The position numbers were made by a program, and so were the translations under genes. 64,000 bases of DNA, taken from positions 6,110,394-6,174,393 of the forward strand of contig OX459101.1 of the NCBI GenBank assembly GCA_949775045.1, in the 5' to 3' direction. Below are positions 35,704 through 47,343 of the stretch, in pieces; the first letter of the stretch is position 1, and each line of letters starts with the position of its first letter. This DNA comes from Metridium senile (Eukaryota > Cnidaria > Anthozoa > Actiniaria > Metridiidae). The notes under the pieces are model-generated. The model was not told the origin of the DNA and searched no databases. It was given only the letters and a program-made list of their open reading frames with translations.

Positions 35704-36077
35704 TTAGAGTGGTTCAATTTAGGATTTTTTTAACATTAATTTTTTATTTATTTATTAATTTTTGATTATTATTTTTAATTATTATTATTTTTAATTTTCA
35801 TATTTATTTATTTATTTATTTATTTATTTTTTTCATTTTTTCTCGTCCGCCGTCCGCCGTCCGCCGACACACCCATGCGTCTTGTTTAGTAAAGTTTGTC
35901 GAAATCGCCGTTTTAGCGCTAAAAAATTGGTCGTGATTTTAGTAGACGCATTGACTACCTAAAACGATTCCTTTGTACTCAAAACTATCCAAAACCTGTT
36001 GTATGACATCTTAACATTCATTTATGTGAATTACAGCAACATTGCACTTCTTTGAAATATAAAAAAATATTTTAGCT

Positions 36078-36802
36078 TATGGGAGGTTTTATGGAATCTT
36101 TTTTTGACGTCACACACTGGCCTCGGCTCGAGTCTGGCCGTCAAACTGGCCGCCTTGCACTTGTTCACATCGATGCCAACTTTATCATGTTTTGATGAAA
36201 AAAATTGCCTAAAACGATGTTGTGATTCTCAAAAATCAGAAACAGTGGAAAAACAAAAGCACAATCTGTCACATGAATAGGACTTGAGGACATTTTATGC
36301 TACTAACGGACTGAAGAAAGAAAAATATCAACACACCATCTTCGTGAAATGAATTAGCAATGGAGAAAAAATCTTCACAAATCATAACAAAATGCCATCG
36401 GATTTTCACCGGTCATCCAAAGCAGTTAGGTAATATACATAAGTCAAATTCAAGAAGTTAATTTTGTTTGTAAAGTGAAGTAAATGTTTTTAAATTTACA
36501 CGAATGTGTCTTGTACGACTGAATTTCAATATGGCGAACGTGACAAAAAGGACTTGTAGGTTTCGTGACAGACTCAAAAACTGTGTAAAAACTCAGTTTT
36601 ATAATTGAGATATCAATAAATTTATTTGGAAAATAAAGTAAAATACCTAAAACTTGCTATCTTGATGTTAAAAATTTTACTTAATCGAAAAATTCTGCAC
36701 TTTTTACACTTTGCCGATAGTTTCATAAAAATTTTGACGGCCAGCTTCGGCCAGCTTATGTACACGCCACCAAAATACGTCACAAAAAAACCTCCCATAG
36801 GC
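36078..36802. mobile_element. Possible inverted-repeat element, TGGGAGGTTTT ends
   Basis: TATGGGAGGTTTTATGG ... GACGTCAC at the left and GTCACAAAAAAACCTCCCATA at the right are inverted; GGCCGTCAAACTGGCC and GACGGCCAGCTTCGGCC are also mirrored. The interior has no recognised coding sequence. Confidence 0.5.
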
Positions 36803-37391
36803 ATGTTCGCGAAAGCTGTCAAATTTACATAGCCTTTAACATTATGACGCTTTGCAGATTCGCCTAAAAATTCAATCCAATGAGCTTCTGTAAATTGAGT
36901 AACCTAATAATATGCTTTAACACAATGTTCATTTGTCAAGTTGTATTACATTTACGGTTGTAGTGTTACATTATGACATTCAGCGGTGATACAGCTGCGT
37001 GTTTTGTCGTCGACAATACTCAAAACAAAGGCATCTACACTTTTGTATTTAATACAAAGCAATAGATTCAGGTGAACGAAGACAAACCTAAGCAGCGCAA
37101 CTCAAACCTTTTGCATATTAAATATGCCTACAAACTATCTTTAAAACGAATTTTCATTACTATAACTTGTTTAGATAAAAGAACTAAAGCTTACCTCGAC
37201 ATTGCCAGTTGATCCTCGACTCACTGCACAATTCAAATTATTAAAAGCTCCAAATATTTTCCTTTCAAAGTCCTTCTTGCGTTTTAACAGCCTTTGAAAC
37301 TTCCTAGTTGTTTAAAGAGATGAAAATGGTCTTAGTGAATCAGCATTCCGCATTTGTGGACAGTCGTTGTCACACGATTTCCAAAAACTAG

Positions 37392-38210
37392 CAATCTCGA
37401 ACCCAGAGCCTGCGTTACTCTTGGCCAGCTGTGCCGAGCAACGTATAACTCTGGGGTACCGGGATTCTCTGCTTATTGTGATTGGCCCTTGAAAATACAA
37501 TAGTCAGACCGGAAACAGACGAAGTAAACGCTCTGATTGGTCCATCATGTAAACAAATGCACATTCACAATGTAAATTTTACGATTAATACGACGTCAAC
37601 GGTTTTTAATACTAGATAGAATAATATCGTCATTTATGGAATAAATGCGAGTCGCGAAGCGACGACAAATTGTATCGCCGCGAAGCGATGATTATCGAGT
37701 CGCGAAGCAAATTAGAATACACACAAAATACTCCTTTAAACTATTCTAAACCTTGACAATCCTCAGACCTCTGGCATCCAGTTATTTAATAAAGGTCAAT
37801 CGTACCACGAAAGCAAACTAATAACCGTTGGAAAACTATAAATAAATCGACGGTTAAAGCGATCTAAATTGAAGGAGATTTAGACTCGTTTTTATATCAT
37901 TATATAAATCCTGATGGCCGCTAAAAAACCTTCCTAAACTTTAAATGTTTTATTAGTAAGGAAAATGTTTATATTTTGGCTTAGAAAATATTTAAAATAC
38001 TACTAGGTCAACAGTATTTTGAATGTCATATAACGTACTAAGTAACACAGGATGCCCAAACCAACAGATCATTATAATATTAACTAAGCATGCGCATTTC
38101 ATGTTAAAACCGGAACTCCAAAATTGGAGCAGAATAATTCCGTTTCCCCAGAGTTATACGTTGCTCGGCACTGCTGGCCAAGAGTAACGCAGGCTCTGGG
38201 TTCGAGATTG
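37392..38210. mobile_element. 819-bp Mutator-like non-autonomous element, copy 1
   Basis: Ends CAATCTCGAACCCAGAGCCT and AGGCTCTGGGTTCGAGATTG are inverted, continuing through GTTACTCTTGGCCAGC and CGAGCAACGTATAACTCTG. Flanks 37383-37391 and 38211-38219 both read AAAAACTAG, a perfect 9-bp target duplication. The interior has repeated GAGTCGCGAAGC motifs and no transposase. A second copy is at 46511-47334. Confidence 0.9.
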
Positions 38211-39049
38211 AAAAACTAGCTGTGCAAGAACCTAGCTTGATGTCATCACATGGTGGTAGACGGGCTTCCTGTGGTATGAATTTGGAGAAGCTTCGCGCGC
38301 ATATTGCATTTACATTTTACATCTTATTTATGCTTCTTGGTCCAGGACAATAGTAACTTGCCACTGTATTTTGCTTTTGGTGCGTTAATCTCATTAGAGG
38401 TTAAATACATAAGATAGGTAATATAATGAAATTTGTAACACCGTAAAAGATGTTGACTTAAAGTGCTTATGAAGTCAAAAATGGGACATATTTCCCTCAA
38501 TTCTAGACATCGTGAGATTTAAAATGATATATGTCTATTAAAGCCTGATCGGGTAAATCCAGAGGGAGTTATTCGCGCGTGAAAGTGACGTTTTGGGCTT
38601 CCTGTGCCAGGTACACCGTGAATTTAGAGACTAGGTCGACAGTAATCTGTGACGACACAAGTTACTCTCACGTGACCAGCTCGATAAGCGTACGAGCATT
38701 GTACGAGCTAGCGTATAGTCAGTTCGAGCTTTATAAATACGATTTATAGATACGATTTATGTATATAATATACATAAGGATATAACACATTGTAAAGTAT
38801 AATTATTGATATCTCAAGGAAAAAAATTGTCTTAGTGTAGCATTCAACGAGTGTCACTTTTACACCAAAATATACGAAATAAACTGATTTATTACGGTGT
38901 CTACGTCAATCAAACACACTTCAATAATGGTAATAAACCATTAACTAATGTATTAGTAATAAGTTTGAAAAATGTGAGTTTTTGCCGAGTTTAATGCCGA
39001 CAAGCAATCAGTTTTGAAAGCGCTTTACAACATCGGTTGTAATGCATTA

Positions 39050-40312
39050 GTCAATTGAAACCCCCGCCCCCCCCCCCCCCCGACCCCCGGGACTAGCGGG
39101 GTACTGGACGGGGACGTGACGCGTTTTTAACGTGCTTTTACAGCAAGATTGCACCGGGGGGTCGGGGTTTTAACTAATTGTCTTCGCAGCGGGGCAGAGA
39201 GCGGGGATTTTAACGCTCGTTTGAATATGTAAGGGCCTGGAAACTAGAGGTCGGCCATCTTGAAAAATACCCAGAAAGCATTGGTATTCTAACATCGGTA
39301 TTCTAGGTGTGGATCATATTAATATTCCGATCCTTTGCTAAATTATTAAAATGGAAAACGAATCACGAATGTTGAAGATTTTATCCATGATATTTTGCCA
39401 TTATTGATATATCTTACATTAATTTGTTTTGGTTGATTTTGTTCGTAGATGATCCTGATAAATTTTGTCTCTGTAACCATGCAGAGTTTGGATTAATGGT
39501 TTGCTGTGACAGCACAGAGTGTGATATAACACAAAGCTGCCCCTTCGGGAAAATGGCTTTGTCCAAAGTACAAATAAAACTACTGTTAAGCAATATTTAC
39601 AAGCATTGTTGATTTTAAACTTAGGCCAAGTAAAAAAAATTAAATGTTTATCATCCCCGCCCGCTTCATTTTTTGGGGCCGCCTGATTTTTTTTTACTAT
39701 TTACTATTTGAAAAATCGGAGCGAAAAACAAGCAACAAGGCGTTACTTTCAGGCAGGCTAAATCATAAAACGTTAGAGTATTGTTGTTACGATTAATAAA
39801 ATATACCAAAGTTGTGTTACAACTATCCTATCCATGTGGTAGAGGCAATAAATACACCTATTTGCCATCTATACATTTATTTTCTTGTAAGAAAAGCATT
39901 AAATTGAAAATAATAAAAAATCAGAAAATAACAAAAAAATGCGCCCGCCCGCTCTCTTTTTAAAGAAATCCGGATGATAAACATTTTTTTTTTTTTTACT
40001 TGGCCTTAGAATGCCATTATGAAACCCAACTGACTAGACGCCCCTGAAAATATTGGACATTAAATATTTGTGAATCAGAATGAAACACACAAAGATTAGC
40101 TATGTGTGGCACAGAAAATTGGAGTTGGAGTGAAATGTGTTTGTTTTGTTATTTACTACTAGACCAAAATAGCGGGGCCACAATAGCGGGGGCTTTAACA
40201 ATGATTGTGCCCCCGACCTCCAGGGGAAATGTCTGATTTTAACACCACTCAAACGTTAAATTCCCCGGTATTTCCCGGGGGTCGGGGGTCGGGGGTTTCA
40301 ATTGACTAGTGC
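39050..40312. mobile_element. 1.26-kb nested element, TAGTCAATTGAAACCCCCG ends
   Basis: The left end TTAGTCAATTGAAACCCCCG and right end CGGGGGTTTCAATTGACTAG are inverted, each followed by a C- or G-rich run and CGACCCCCGG. The interior has a possible terminal coding exon (39449-39612). Confidence 0.75.
39449..39612 (+). pseudogene. Possible PHD-finger-like terminal exon of a transposon gene
   Basis: After a pyrimidine-rich TTTTGTTCGTAG acceptor, the frame reads DPDKFCLCNHAEFGLMVCCD then a C-rich stretch and a stop at 39610-39612. The C-x-C and M-x-C-C-D-x-x-x-C spacing recalls PHD fingers attached to some transposase-derived proteins. The downstream W-H-x-x-C part is absent, so the finger would be broken. 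No upstream exon was recognised. Confidence 0.4.
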
Positions 40313-42939
40313 ATAATAAACCCGTCGGGCTGAAACACAAACACAAACACAACACTTCAAATCACGTAATAAAACACATGTTATTCTGTGTATGATTAAA
40401 CCTAAACACTCCAATAATGATAATAAACCTTTAATTAATGTCTTAGTGTTATAATAAGTTTGAAAAATGTAAGTTTTTGCCAAGTTTATTGCCAAGTTAC
40501 GAAAGCGCTTAATATCGAACATTTTATCATGGCGAGTTTATTGTCGAATACCGGTCGTTTCGAGCTTTCTCCTTCCTTACATAGTCTGTTCCTTCCACAT
40601 TATAATTATTGTCGAATGAATCTCTTGAAGTAAAGTTGTCAAAATGAATCCTCAGTTGACACTTCAATACAGTAACTTGTGTCGTCACTTCCGGTAACTT
40701 GCCCCAGACCGAAAAATCCCGGCCAGGGCGTGGTCACAACGATGTTTAAAGATCGATAAAATATTCCCAATTGCTTCAAATTGAATTCTGACAACGGGAA
40801 TCGATTAACTAAGATGTCTAGAATTAAGGGAAATATGTCCCATTTTTGACTTCATAAGCACTTTAACTTTACTGACGTTTCGAGCTTTAGCCCTTCGTCG
40901 GAGTAAATATCAAACACTGACGCAGCCTATAGTTATATATCCTCACTGCATACCCATTACCATTGCGTTATAATAAGTTATGGATGGTTCTGCTCCCGCC
41001 AATGACACAGCGTGTCATCTTCTACATAACACGAATCCGGTCTACTAACCAAGAAAGCTTACTGAACCACCATAACTGAAACTACACTTTATTGATCTCT
41101 CCCATTACTCAGAAAAACCCAAAACCCAAAGCGCGTAAACCATTTAACTAGAGTGTTAAGGAAACGAAAAGAGGGCACGGCTATTTAGAGAGAGGTTGAT
41201 GACTCACTTGGATGGAAGATGGTACCTTGGCAAAATGCAGACACCATAGGGACCACGTTTTCCAGAACTGCTGGCCCCTTAAACTTCTGGAGAACGGGTG
41301 TTCTGTGCCTGTCTCTTAGTCTGCGTAAAATATTTCATATCCGGGAAGGCTATAGTTTTATTTCCGAGTGATCCTGCACGAACAACACTGCGACAATGCA
41401 TTCTTGAAAACATCCCATGCATGAACGTATGTAGCAAAACAACCACAAAACCGGGCACAAGTCAACCAATACGAAGTTCCCTTTTTGAGGGAGAATATTA
41501 ATAGATAGAAACCCCGGTCATATCAATAAAAGTCTACCAGAACACAAGGTGATCGACAACTCGTACATGCTGACTGGTGTTAACTCGAGGCAAAAGGCTG
41601 ATTAAATACGTTCGCTGGACCTCGAGGTTTGTTATAAACCAGTATTGGTCACCCCTCTGGCTGTTACTGACCAAAGACCTGAGGTCAAATGCCTGAGAAC
41701 AAATAGTCAACCGGCAATGGACCACGCCTCAATGTGCATACAGTCTATGTCTGGAAGCTGTCTGGATGGGTGGGTTAACAAGAGAGGGGATTACTAGACA
41801 AACTGAAGTGACACGCCCGCCTGCCGTCCAGGATGTCTTTGAGGATGTTTATGGGGGAGTTAAGTTACTGAAGTAGTCGTTCTCCAAGGCGCCTTTAATG
41901 AAAAACTCGATGCCATCCTTTAAGAGCGCAATAATACCGAGTCCTCTTAGCGTTTTTTTTGACAACTCAAATGTCGTTCACAATACAAGATTTGTATCAC
42001 ATTCGGGATTGTTGTTTATTTTGCGAATTGATTGACTGCAATTGACGTTGCCATGTAATTGTTTTGATCCAAGTTGTCTCGATCACACGTAAACCATGCG
42101 TGCGGTCGGTCCTATAGGAAGTGTCGACAAAATTTAAAGTTGTCGATCAAAGTCAACAAATAAACCTTGTACCTATTAAAGCTGTAGATTTGGATTAAAC
42201 GCTTGCTTACTTACTTCCGCTGAATATGCATGGATCATATATATATAATAAAGTCTTCCTTTGAGCAAATGTTAGCCAATACATAGTAATTCGTTTAAAA
42301 CATTTTCTGTTCTACAGAGCTGACTCTGCGTATCCAGGTCTAGTTAATGGGTTTTTTTTTAATATGTTCGAACCTTTAATGTTGAGAAAAGTCATAACCA
42401 AGCTCTTCTCCACGCACAAGCACACACCAGCAACATCTTATTTGCCACCGACTTCGAGTTAACTGTTCAAAATTAGAAGTCCACTGGTTAGGTATGGATA
42501 TATGCACGAAATCTCGCGACAACTAAACCTTACCTCGGGCCATGAACAGACAGTGCAAAAAAAAACACTCTCAGCGGCTGCTGGGCATAATAAAAGACGC
42601 AATAATACTAGACTGTCTTTGTCAAAGATGACTAAATTGACTAACCACGTACAATAAAATTTATGTAACTTACAGATTTCTATCATGTCAGTCAAACTTC
42701 CAATTACTGCATTGTCACATCTGGGCCTAACATTATATACCCGCCTGCCTTTGCGGCCCGGTAGAAGTTCACCCTCCTACAAGGGTCTAGTTTTTTTTTA
42801 ATTATTATTATTATGTTTAATGTCTCTACCTATGTGAAGCTCAAATTCTCGTACGTTTCATTACCAAGACGACTCACTATGGCGAGGATGATTGAAGAGT
42901 CGCTGCCAATCCGCACTTTGAAGCATATATATATTCTAC

Positions 42940-43940
42940 CCTAGTTCCGCTCAAATGTGACGGGAGCACCGGAAACGGAATTGAGGAAAAAGGTGGCCCA
43001 AGTTCGGGGTTGCCAACCCTAATTCGGGACGTGCCAAGGGGCCAACGAAAGGTGGGCTCCGCTGTTCGACATCAACCATTGGTTAGATATCAAAGGCTCG
43101 GAACAATAAGCTCACCTGTGCCATCCGAGAGGCAAATACGGGGCAAAAAAACTACCGTAAACGACGAGTACTATGATCGATTGGATGCCGAAACAGGGAA
43201 CCCGACCTTCCGTTGACCCGAGGCTCCGAACTAGGTCCGAAATTGAGATACTGAGAAGATCCCCCCTAGGTACACAGAGTCCGGGTTAGGATAGCCAAGA
43301 CAACAATTTTTAATACCATAGGATGAGCAACTCAACAGCTAAACCAACTGAAGAAAATACGTATATATCTATTTTTTTATTACCTTAACCTTAATAAATA
43401 CGGTAATAAAGGATACAAATTACATTCAAAGAATACTATTATGTAACCCTACAAGGTGCAAGCTTCAAGACGACTATAGGACAATTATGGTTAAAGTACC
43501 CCACATGCACAACAAGCTGCAATTACGCTACATAATGTTCTGTCGATCTCACGTCCTTATGACTGAGGATGTACCTGTCTCCACCTGCCATCTCTTTCTC
43601 TCTTGATAGCCCAGGGCCGGGCCGCGTGACCATCAAGCCGAGGCGGCCGTCTCCACTAAATGGACTACGTTGGCAAAGAATGGCGTCAAACCTCTTCATT
43701 CGTATCTTTAAGCAAACGTCTGTGACTGTCTAATTTTAAGCGGTCGCAACCGTTAACCCGCACACTTTAACCGAGCCCAATCCGGTCACTTCACAGACTA
43801 GACCAGCAAACTTGTTCCTACGGTTACGTAAAGTAGACCGACAAGTAAATCACCATACTGCAGCAAAGTCTTTCCACTCTAGCAAGCTACCCCAGTCGCT
43901 TCACAGAAAACTAGGCCAACAAAATCTAGCTCTTCAAACT
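42940..43940. other. Unpaired region of the left arm, no gene recognised
   Basis: GC-richer than its surroundings. A 68-codon plus-strand frame (43010-43216) without family likeness is present. No domain, splice pair or tRNA was recognised. Confidence 0.3.
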
Positions 43941-43944
43941 TTAT

Positions 43945-44790
43945 CTACAAAATATAGCGAGGTCTCCCCTGTCGCTTTACCTACTTTAGCGAGACCACCT
44001 CTGTCGCTCTACAAACTTCAGCGACGTCACTCCTGTTGCCGTTTACAGACCTTAGCAGGGTCACCCCTATCGTTCTACAAACTTCAGCGAGGTCACCTCT
44101 GTCGCTTTACAAACTCTTAGCGAGGCCACCCCTGTCGCTTTACAAACTTTAGCGAGGTCATCCCTGTCGCTCTACAAACTTTAGCGAGGTCACTCCTGTC
44201 GCTCTACAAATTTCAGCGAGGTCACCCCTGTCGCTTTTCAAACTTTAGCGAGGTCATCCCTGTCGCTCTACAAACTTTAGCGAGGTCACCCCTGTCGCCT
44301 ACAACTTGAGCGAGGTCACCTCTGTCGTTCTACAAGCTCTAATGAAGTCATTCCGGCCGCTTAAAGGTCACAACAACAGTATGAACGAGCTCGCTCCTAA
44401 ACACAGTATTAGCGAGGCCACCCCTGCCGCTACATACTCTGAGTAAAATTACTACGAATTTTAGCGAGGTCACCCCAGTCGCTTCACTGGCCGAAACATT
44501 GTATTGGCGAGGCCACCCCCTGTCGCCAAATACTCTAAGAAAAACACTATGGATTTTGCGAGGTCACCGCAGTCGCTTCACTGGCCGAAACACTGTATTG
44601 GCGAGGCCACCCCCTGTCACCACATACTCTAAGAAAAACACTATGGATTTTACGAGGTCACCCCAGTCGCTTAAATGGCCGAAACATTGTATTGGCGAGG
44701 TCCCCCCTGTCGCCACAATACTACAAGAAAAAATATAATGACTTAAGCGAGGTCACCCCAGTCGCTTAGCTCGCCGAAATACAGTATTAG
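43945..44790. repeat. ~36-bp minisatellite, GCGAGGTCACCCCTGTCGC
   Basis: About 20 units of roughly 33-40 bp, stretched to 60-90 bp towards the right, each with GCGAGGTCAC(C/T)CC(T/A)GTCGCT and CTACAAACTTTA. Each unit has a small GCGA/TCGC inversion and an AGGTCA hexamer. It lies in the part of the left arm that has no partner in the right arm. Confidence 0.85.
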
Positions 44791-45859
44791 CAAAACAATT
44801 TGCATGGTAACCCAAGTACAACATAAACAAAATACTGTGAACAGAAACCTATATTAGACTTCTATTAAGCTAGTGCCACCAGGTTCCATAATAATAACTA
44901 AATCGCTACAACCTAGATAAAGCGCTTTGAAATCGGAGGAACACAAAAAAACGAATAAATGCTAATACGAGGGCACAATAAGAACCTAATGACTACAAGA
45001 AGACTAATGAGCTAAACAATTGCACGAAAACCTATAACGAAAACCTTACAAAAGGAATGAAAACCTGTAATTAGCCGAGGCGCATACCTATGCAAATAAG
45101 ACGGTGAACAGAAAACCAAACAGTAAACTTATGACAAGTTATAGCGGTACGAGTAATAGTAACCGGTTCTATAAAACTAGACAAAACACTATAAAAACAG
45201 AAGAAACAAATAAATAAAAACCGAATAAAAAAAGCTAACGAAACCGTCTAATAACACCTAAAAACGGAGCGAAAGCAAATAAAAGAATAGTCTACAAAAT
45301 ATGAAAATATAGGGGAACACTACAGACAAACCTAGTATGCAAATAAAGAAAGAGAGCGGAAAACTAACTGGTAAACTGCAAGCACTAAGAAATAATGTCA
45401 CCAATCCGACTATTATAGCAAAAGATAAGAAAAATCTAGCCCTAGAAGTTAAAATGAACGGCGAGAAACACAAAGCAAACCACACGTGGTTATAGACACC
45501 GAGGGGAGCCAGCTAGTAAAGGAAATTACCTGTAGTTCATTACACTTTACAAGGTCCGCATCAGAAGCATAGGCTAGGGGAAATCGTTAAGATTAATTCT
45601 CTGTGAAGGCTTCGGTAAAACGTCCGTCCTAGGCTGGCGGCAGTTGACGTTAACCAAAATACGAAAAGACGCGCAGACGCGACAAATTTAAAACGGTGAG
45701 TGGCATTGACCTCAAGCGAGCGGCTGCTTTGTACTGTGGGGCCGTAAAGCATTATGGACTGGTCACGTGAGAATTTAAGGAATTAACATAATTTTGTACG
45801 CGATGCTAATTATGTATGCAATGAGAATACTAGTTTACTCGCTAGTTTCCGATTATATA

Positions 45860-46127
45860 TACACCTATTTCAATTAACGTTGTCCATCTGGAATGGTCGA
45901 TCTGAGACCGATAGGAACTGTGGGAGCTCGTTAAACTGCAAATACACTATTATAATCACGCTCGAATATTAATGTAAACTTCAGTACTTCTGAAATACTA
46001 TTATCCATAATTCAGCACCATTCAAGTGTGATTAAAACAACACATTTGGAATTTATTGAACTCCCACAATTCCTATCGGTCTCAGATCAACCATTCCAGA
46101 TGGACAACGTTAATTGAAATAGGTGTA
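45860..46127. mobile_element. TACACCTATTTCAA-family MITE
   Basis: TACACCTATTTCAATTAACG, TTGTCCATCTGGAATGG and TCTGAGACCGATAGGAA form the left arm and are mirrored exactly in reverse order at the right end (...TTGAAATAGGTGTA). A diverged copy is at 19030-19252. Confidence 0.9.
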
Positions 46128-46240
46128 TATATGTGTGTAGGTTAATTAACTGAATAATTCACCCAACGGGAATGAGAACAATACTATTGGCATCACAATA
46201 AAACTTCGCCGACTAGACTACACTAATTCGATATTAGATA

Positions 46241-46430
46241 TACACCTACTTGCAAGAACGTTGTCATTAACATTTGAACATTTGTAATTTAGTAGATTAG
46301 GAATAAATTAAAAGTACAAAAGAAAGAGTTCTGCTTCAATGATCTTCTTTTGTACTTTTAATTTATTCCTAATCCACTAAATTACAAATGTTCAAATGTT
46401 GTATGACAACGTTCTTGCAAGTAGGTGTAC
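46241..46430. mobile_element. 190-bp near-perfect palindrome, TACACCTACTTGCAAG ends
   Basis: Left arm TACACCTACTTGCAAGAACG, TTGTCAT..., ATTAGGAATAAATTAAAAGT; the right arm is its near-exact inverse. The terminal TACACCTA links it to the neighbouring MITE at 45860-46127. Confidence 0.9.
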
Positions 46431-46510
46431 ATAGGTGACTTCACTTTTACGGGGGACAGTATCGCGGGCGCACGAAACCCCAACGGCTGAAATCTGAGCC
46501 TATAGAGTGG

Positions 46511-47334
46511 CAATCTCGAACCCCGAACCTTCGTTCCTCTTGGCCAGCCGAGTAACGTAAGACTCTGGGGGACCGGAATTCTCTGCTTATGCTGATTGGC
46601 CCTTGAAAATACAATGGTCAGACTGGAAGCAGACGAAGTAAAAGCTCTGATTGGTCCATCATGTAAACAAATGTACATTCAAAATGTAAATTTTACGATT
46701 ACATGTAATACGACGTCAACGGTTCTTTAATACTAGATAGAATATTAAATATCGTCGTTTATGGAATATATACGAGTCACGAAGCGAAGAGATATTGTAT
46801 CGCCGCTAAGCGATGATTATCGAGTCGCGAAGCAAATTAGGATACACACAAAATACTCCTTTAAACTATTCTAAACCTTGACAATCCTCAGACCCCTGGC
46901 ATCCAGTTATTTACTAAATGTCAATCGAACCACGAAAGCAAACTAACTAATAACCATTGGAAAACTATAAATAAATCGACTGTTAAAGCGATCTGAATTG
47001 AAGGAGATTTAGACGTTTTTATATCATTATATAAATCCTGATGGCCGTTAAAAAACCTTCCTAAACTTTAAATGTTTCATTAGTGAGGAAAATGTTTATT
47101 TTTTGACTTAGAAAATATTTAAAATGCTACTAGGTCAATAATATTTTGAATGTCATTAACGTACTAAGTAACACAGGATGCCCAAACCCACAGATCATTA
47201 TAATATTAACTAAGCATGCGCATTCCAAACCGGAACTCCAAAATTGGAGCAGAAAATTCCGTTCCCTCAGAGTCTAATGTCGGGCGCCGTAAGACCGCTG
47301 ACAAAATCCAGACGTGACTCTGGGCTCGAGATTG
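46511..47334. mobile_element. 824-bp Mutator-like non-autonomous element, copy 2
   Basis: The same family as 37392-38210 with ends CAATCTCGAACC and GGGCTCGAGATTG, colinear throughout (CTGATTGGTCCATCATGTAA, CGATGATTATCGAGTCGCG, AACCTTGACAATCCTCAGAC). Flanks 46502-46510 and 47335-47343 both read ATAGAGTGG, again a 9-bp target duplication. Confidence 0.9.
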
Positions 47335-47343
47335 ATAGAGTGG

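Larger units (their letters stand above)
32786..35875. mobile_element. ~3.1-kb transposon with long inverted repeats and THAP remnant
   Basis: The left arm (about 32786-33290) and right arm (about 34890-35875) are inverted copies: GCTGCTTAGGTTTCTAAGGG on the left pairs with CCCTTAGAAACCTAAGCAGC on the right, and AACGTTCTCGTACTGTGG with CCACAGTACGAGAACGTT. Outer ends are rich in CGGACGGCGGAC. The right arm holds 0.57 kb of (TTTTG)n where the left has only a few CAAAA units. The interior has a broken THAP-type zinc finger, as found in P-element-like and other transposases. Confidence 0.8.
38459..40866. mobile_element. 2.4-kb inverted-repeat element hosting a nested element
   Basis: AAAGTGCTTATGAAGTCAAA...GGGACATATTTCCC...TCTAGACAT at the left is mirrored by ATGTCTAGAATTAAGGGAAA...CATAAGCACTTT at the right. 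A direct repeat within it (about 38919-39010 and 40408-40500, TAAGTTTGAAAAATGTAAG type) flanks the nested element 39050-40312. Confidence 0.75.
40925..45830. repeat. Giant inverted repeat, left arm
   Basis: Two blocks are inverted relative to the right arm: 40925-42720 pairs with about 50025-51455, and 45072-45830 with about 48893-49625. Examples: ACAAGGTGATCGACAACTCG (near 41546) with CGAGTTGTCGATCACCTTGT (near 51070), and AACTTATGACAAGTTATAGC with its inverse near 49550. The 2.35 kb from 42720 to 45072 has no partner. No transposase or other gene was recognised. Confidence 0.85.

Noticed and set aside
35056..35733. 225-codon hydrophobic frame and 205-codon lysine/glutamine-rich antisense frame
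   Set aside because: Translation of (TTTTG)n, open on both strands because the unit lacks stops.
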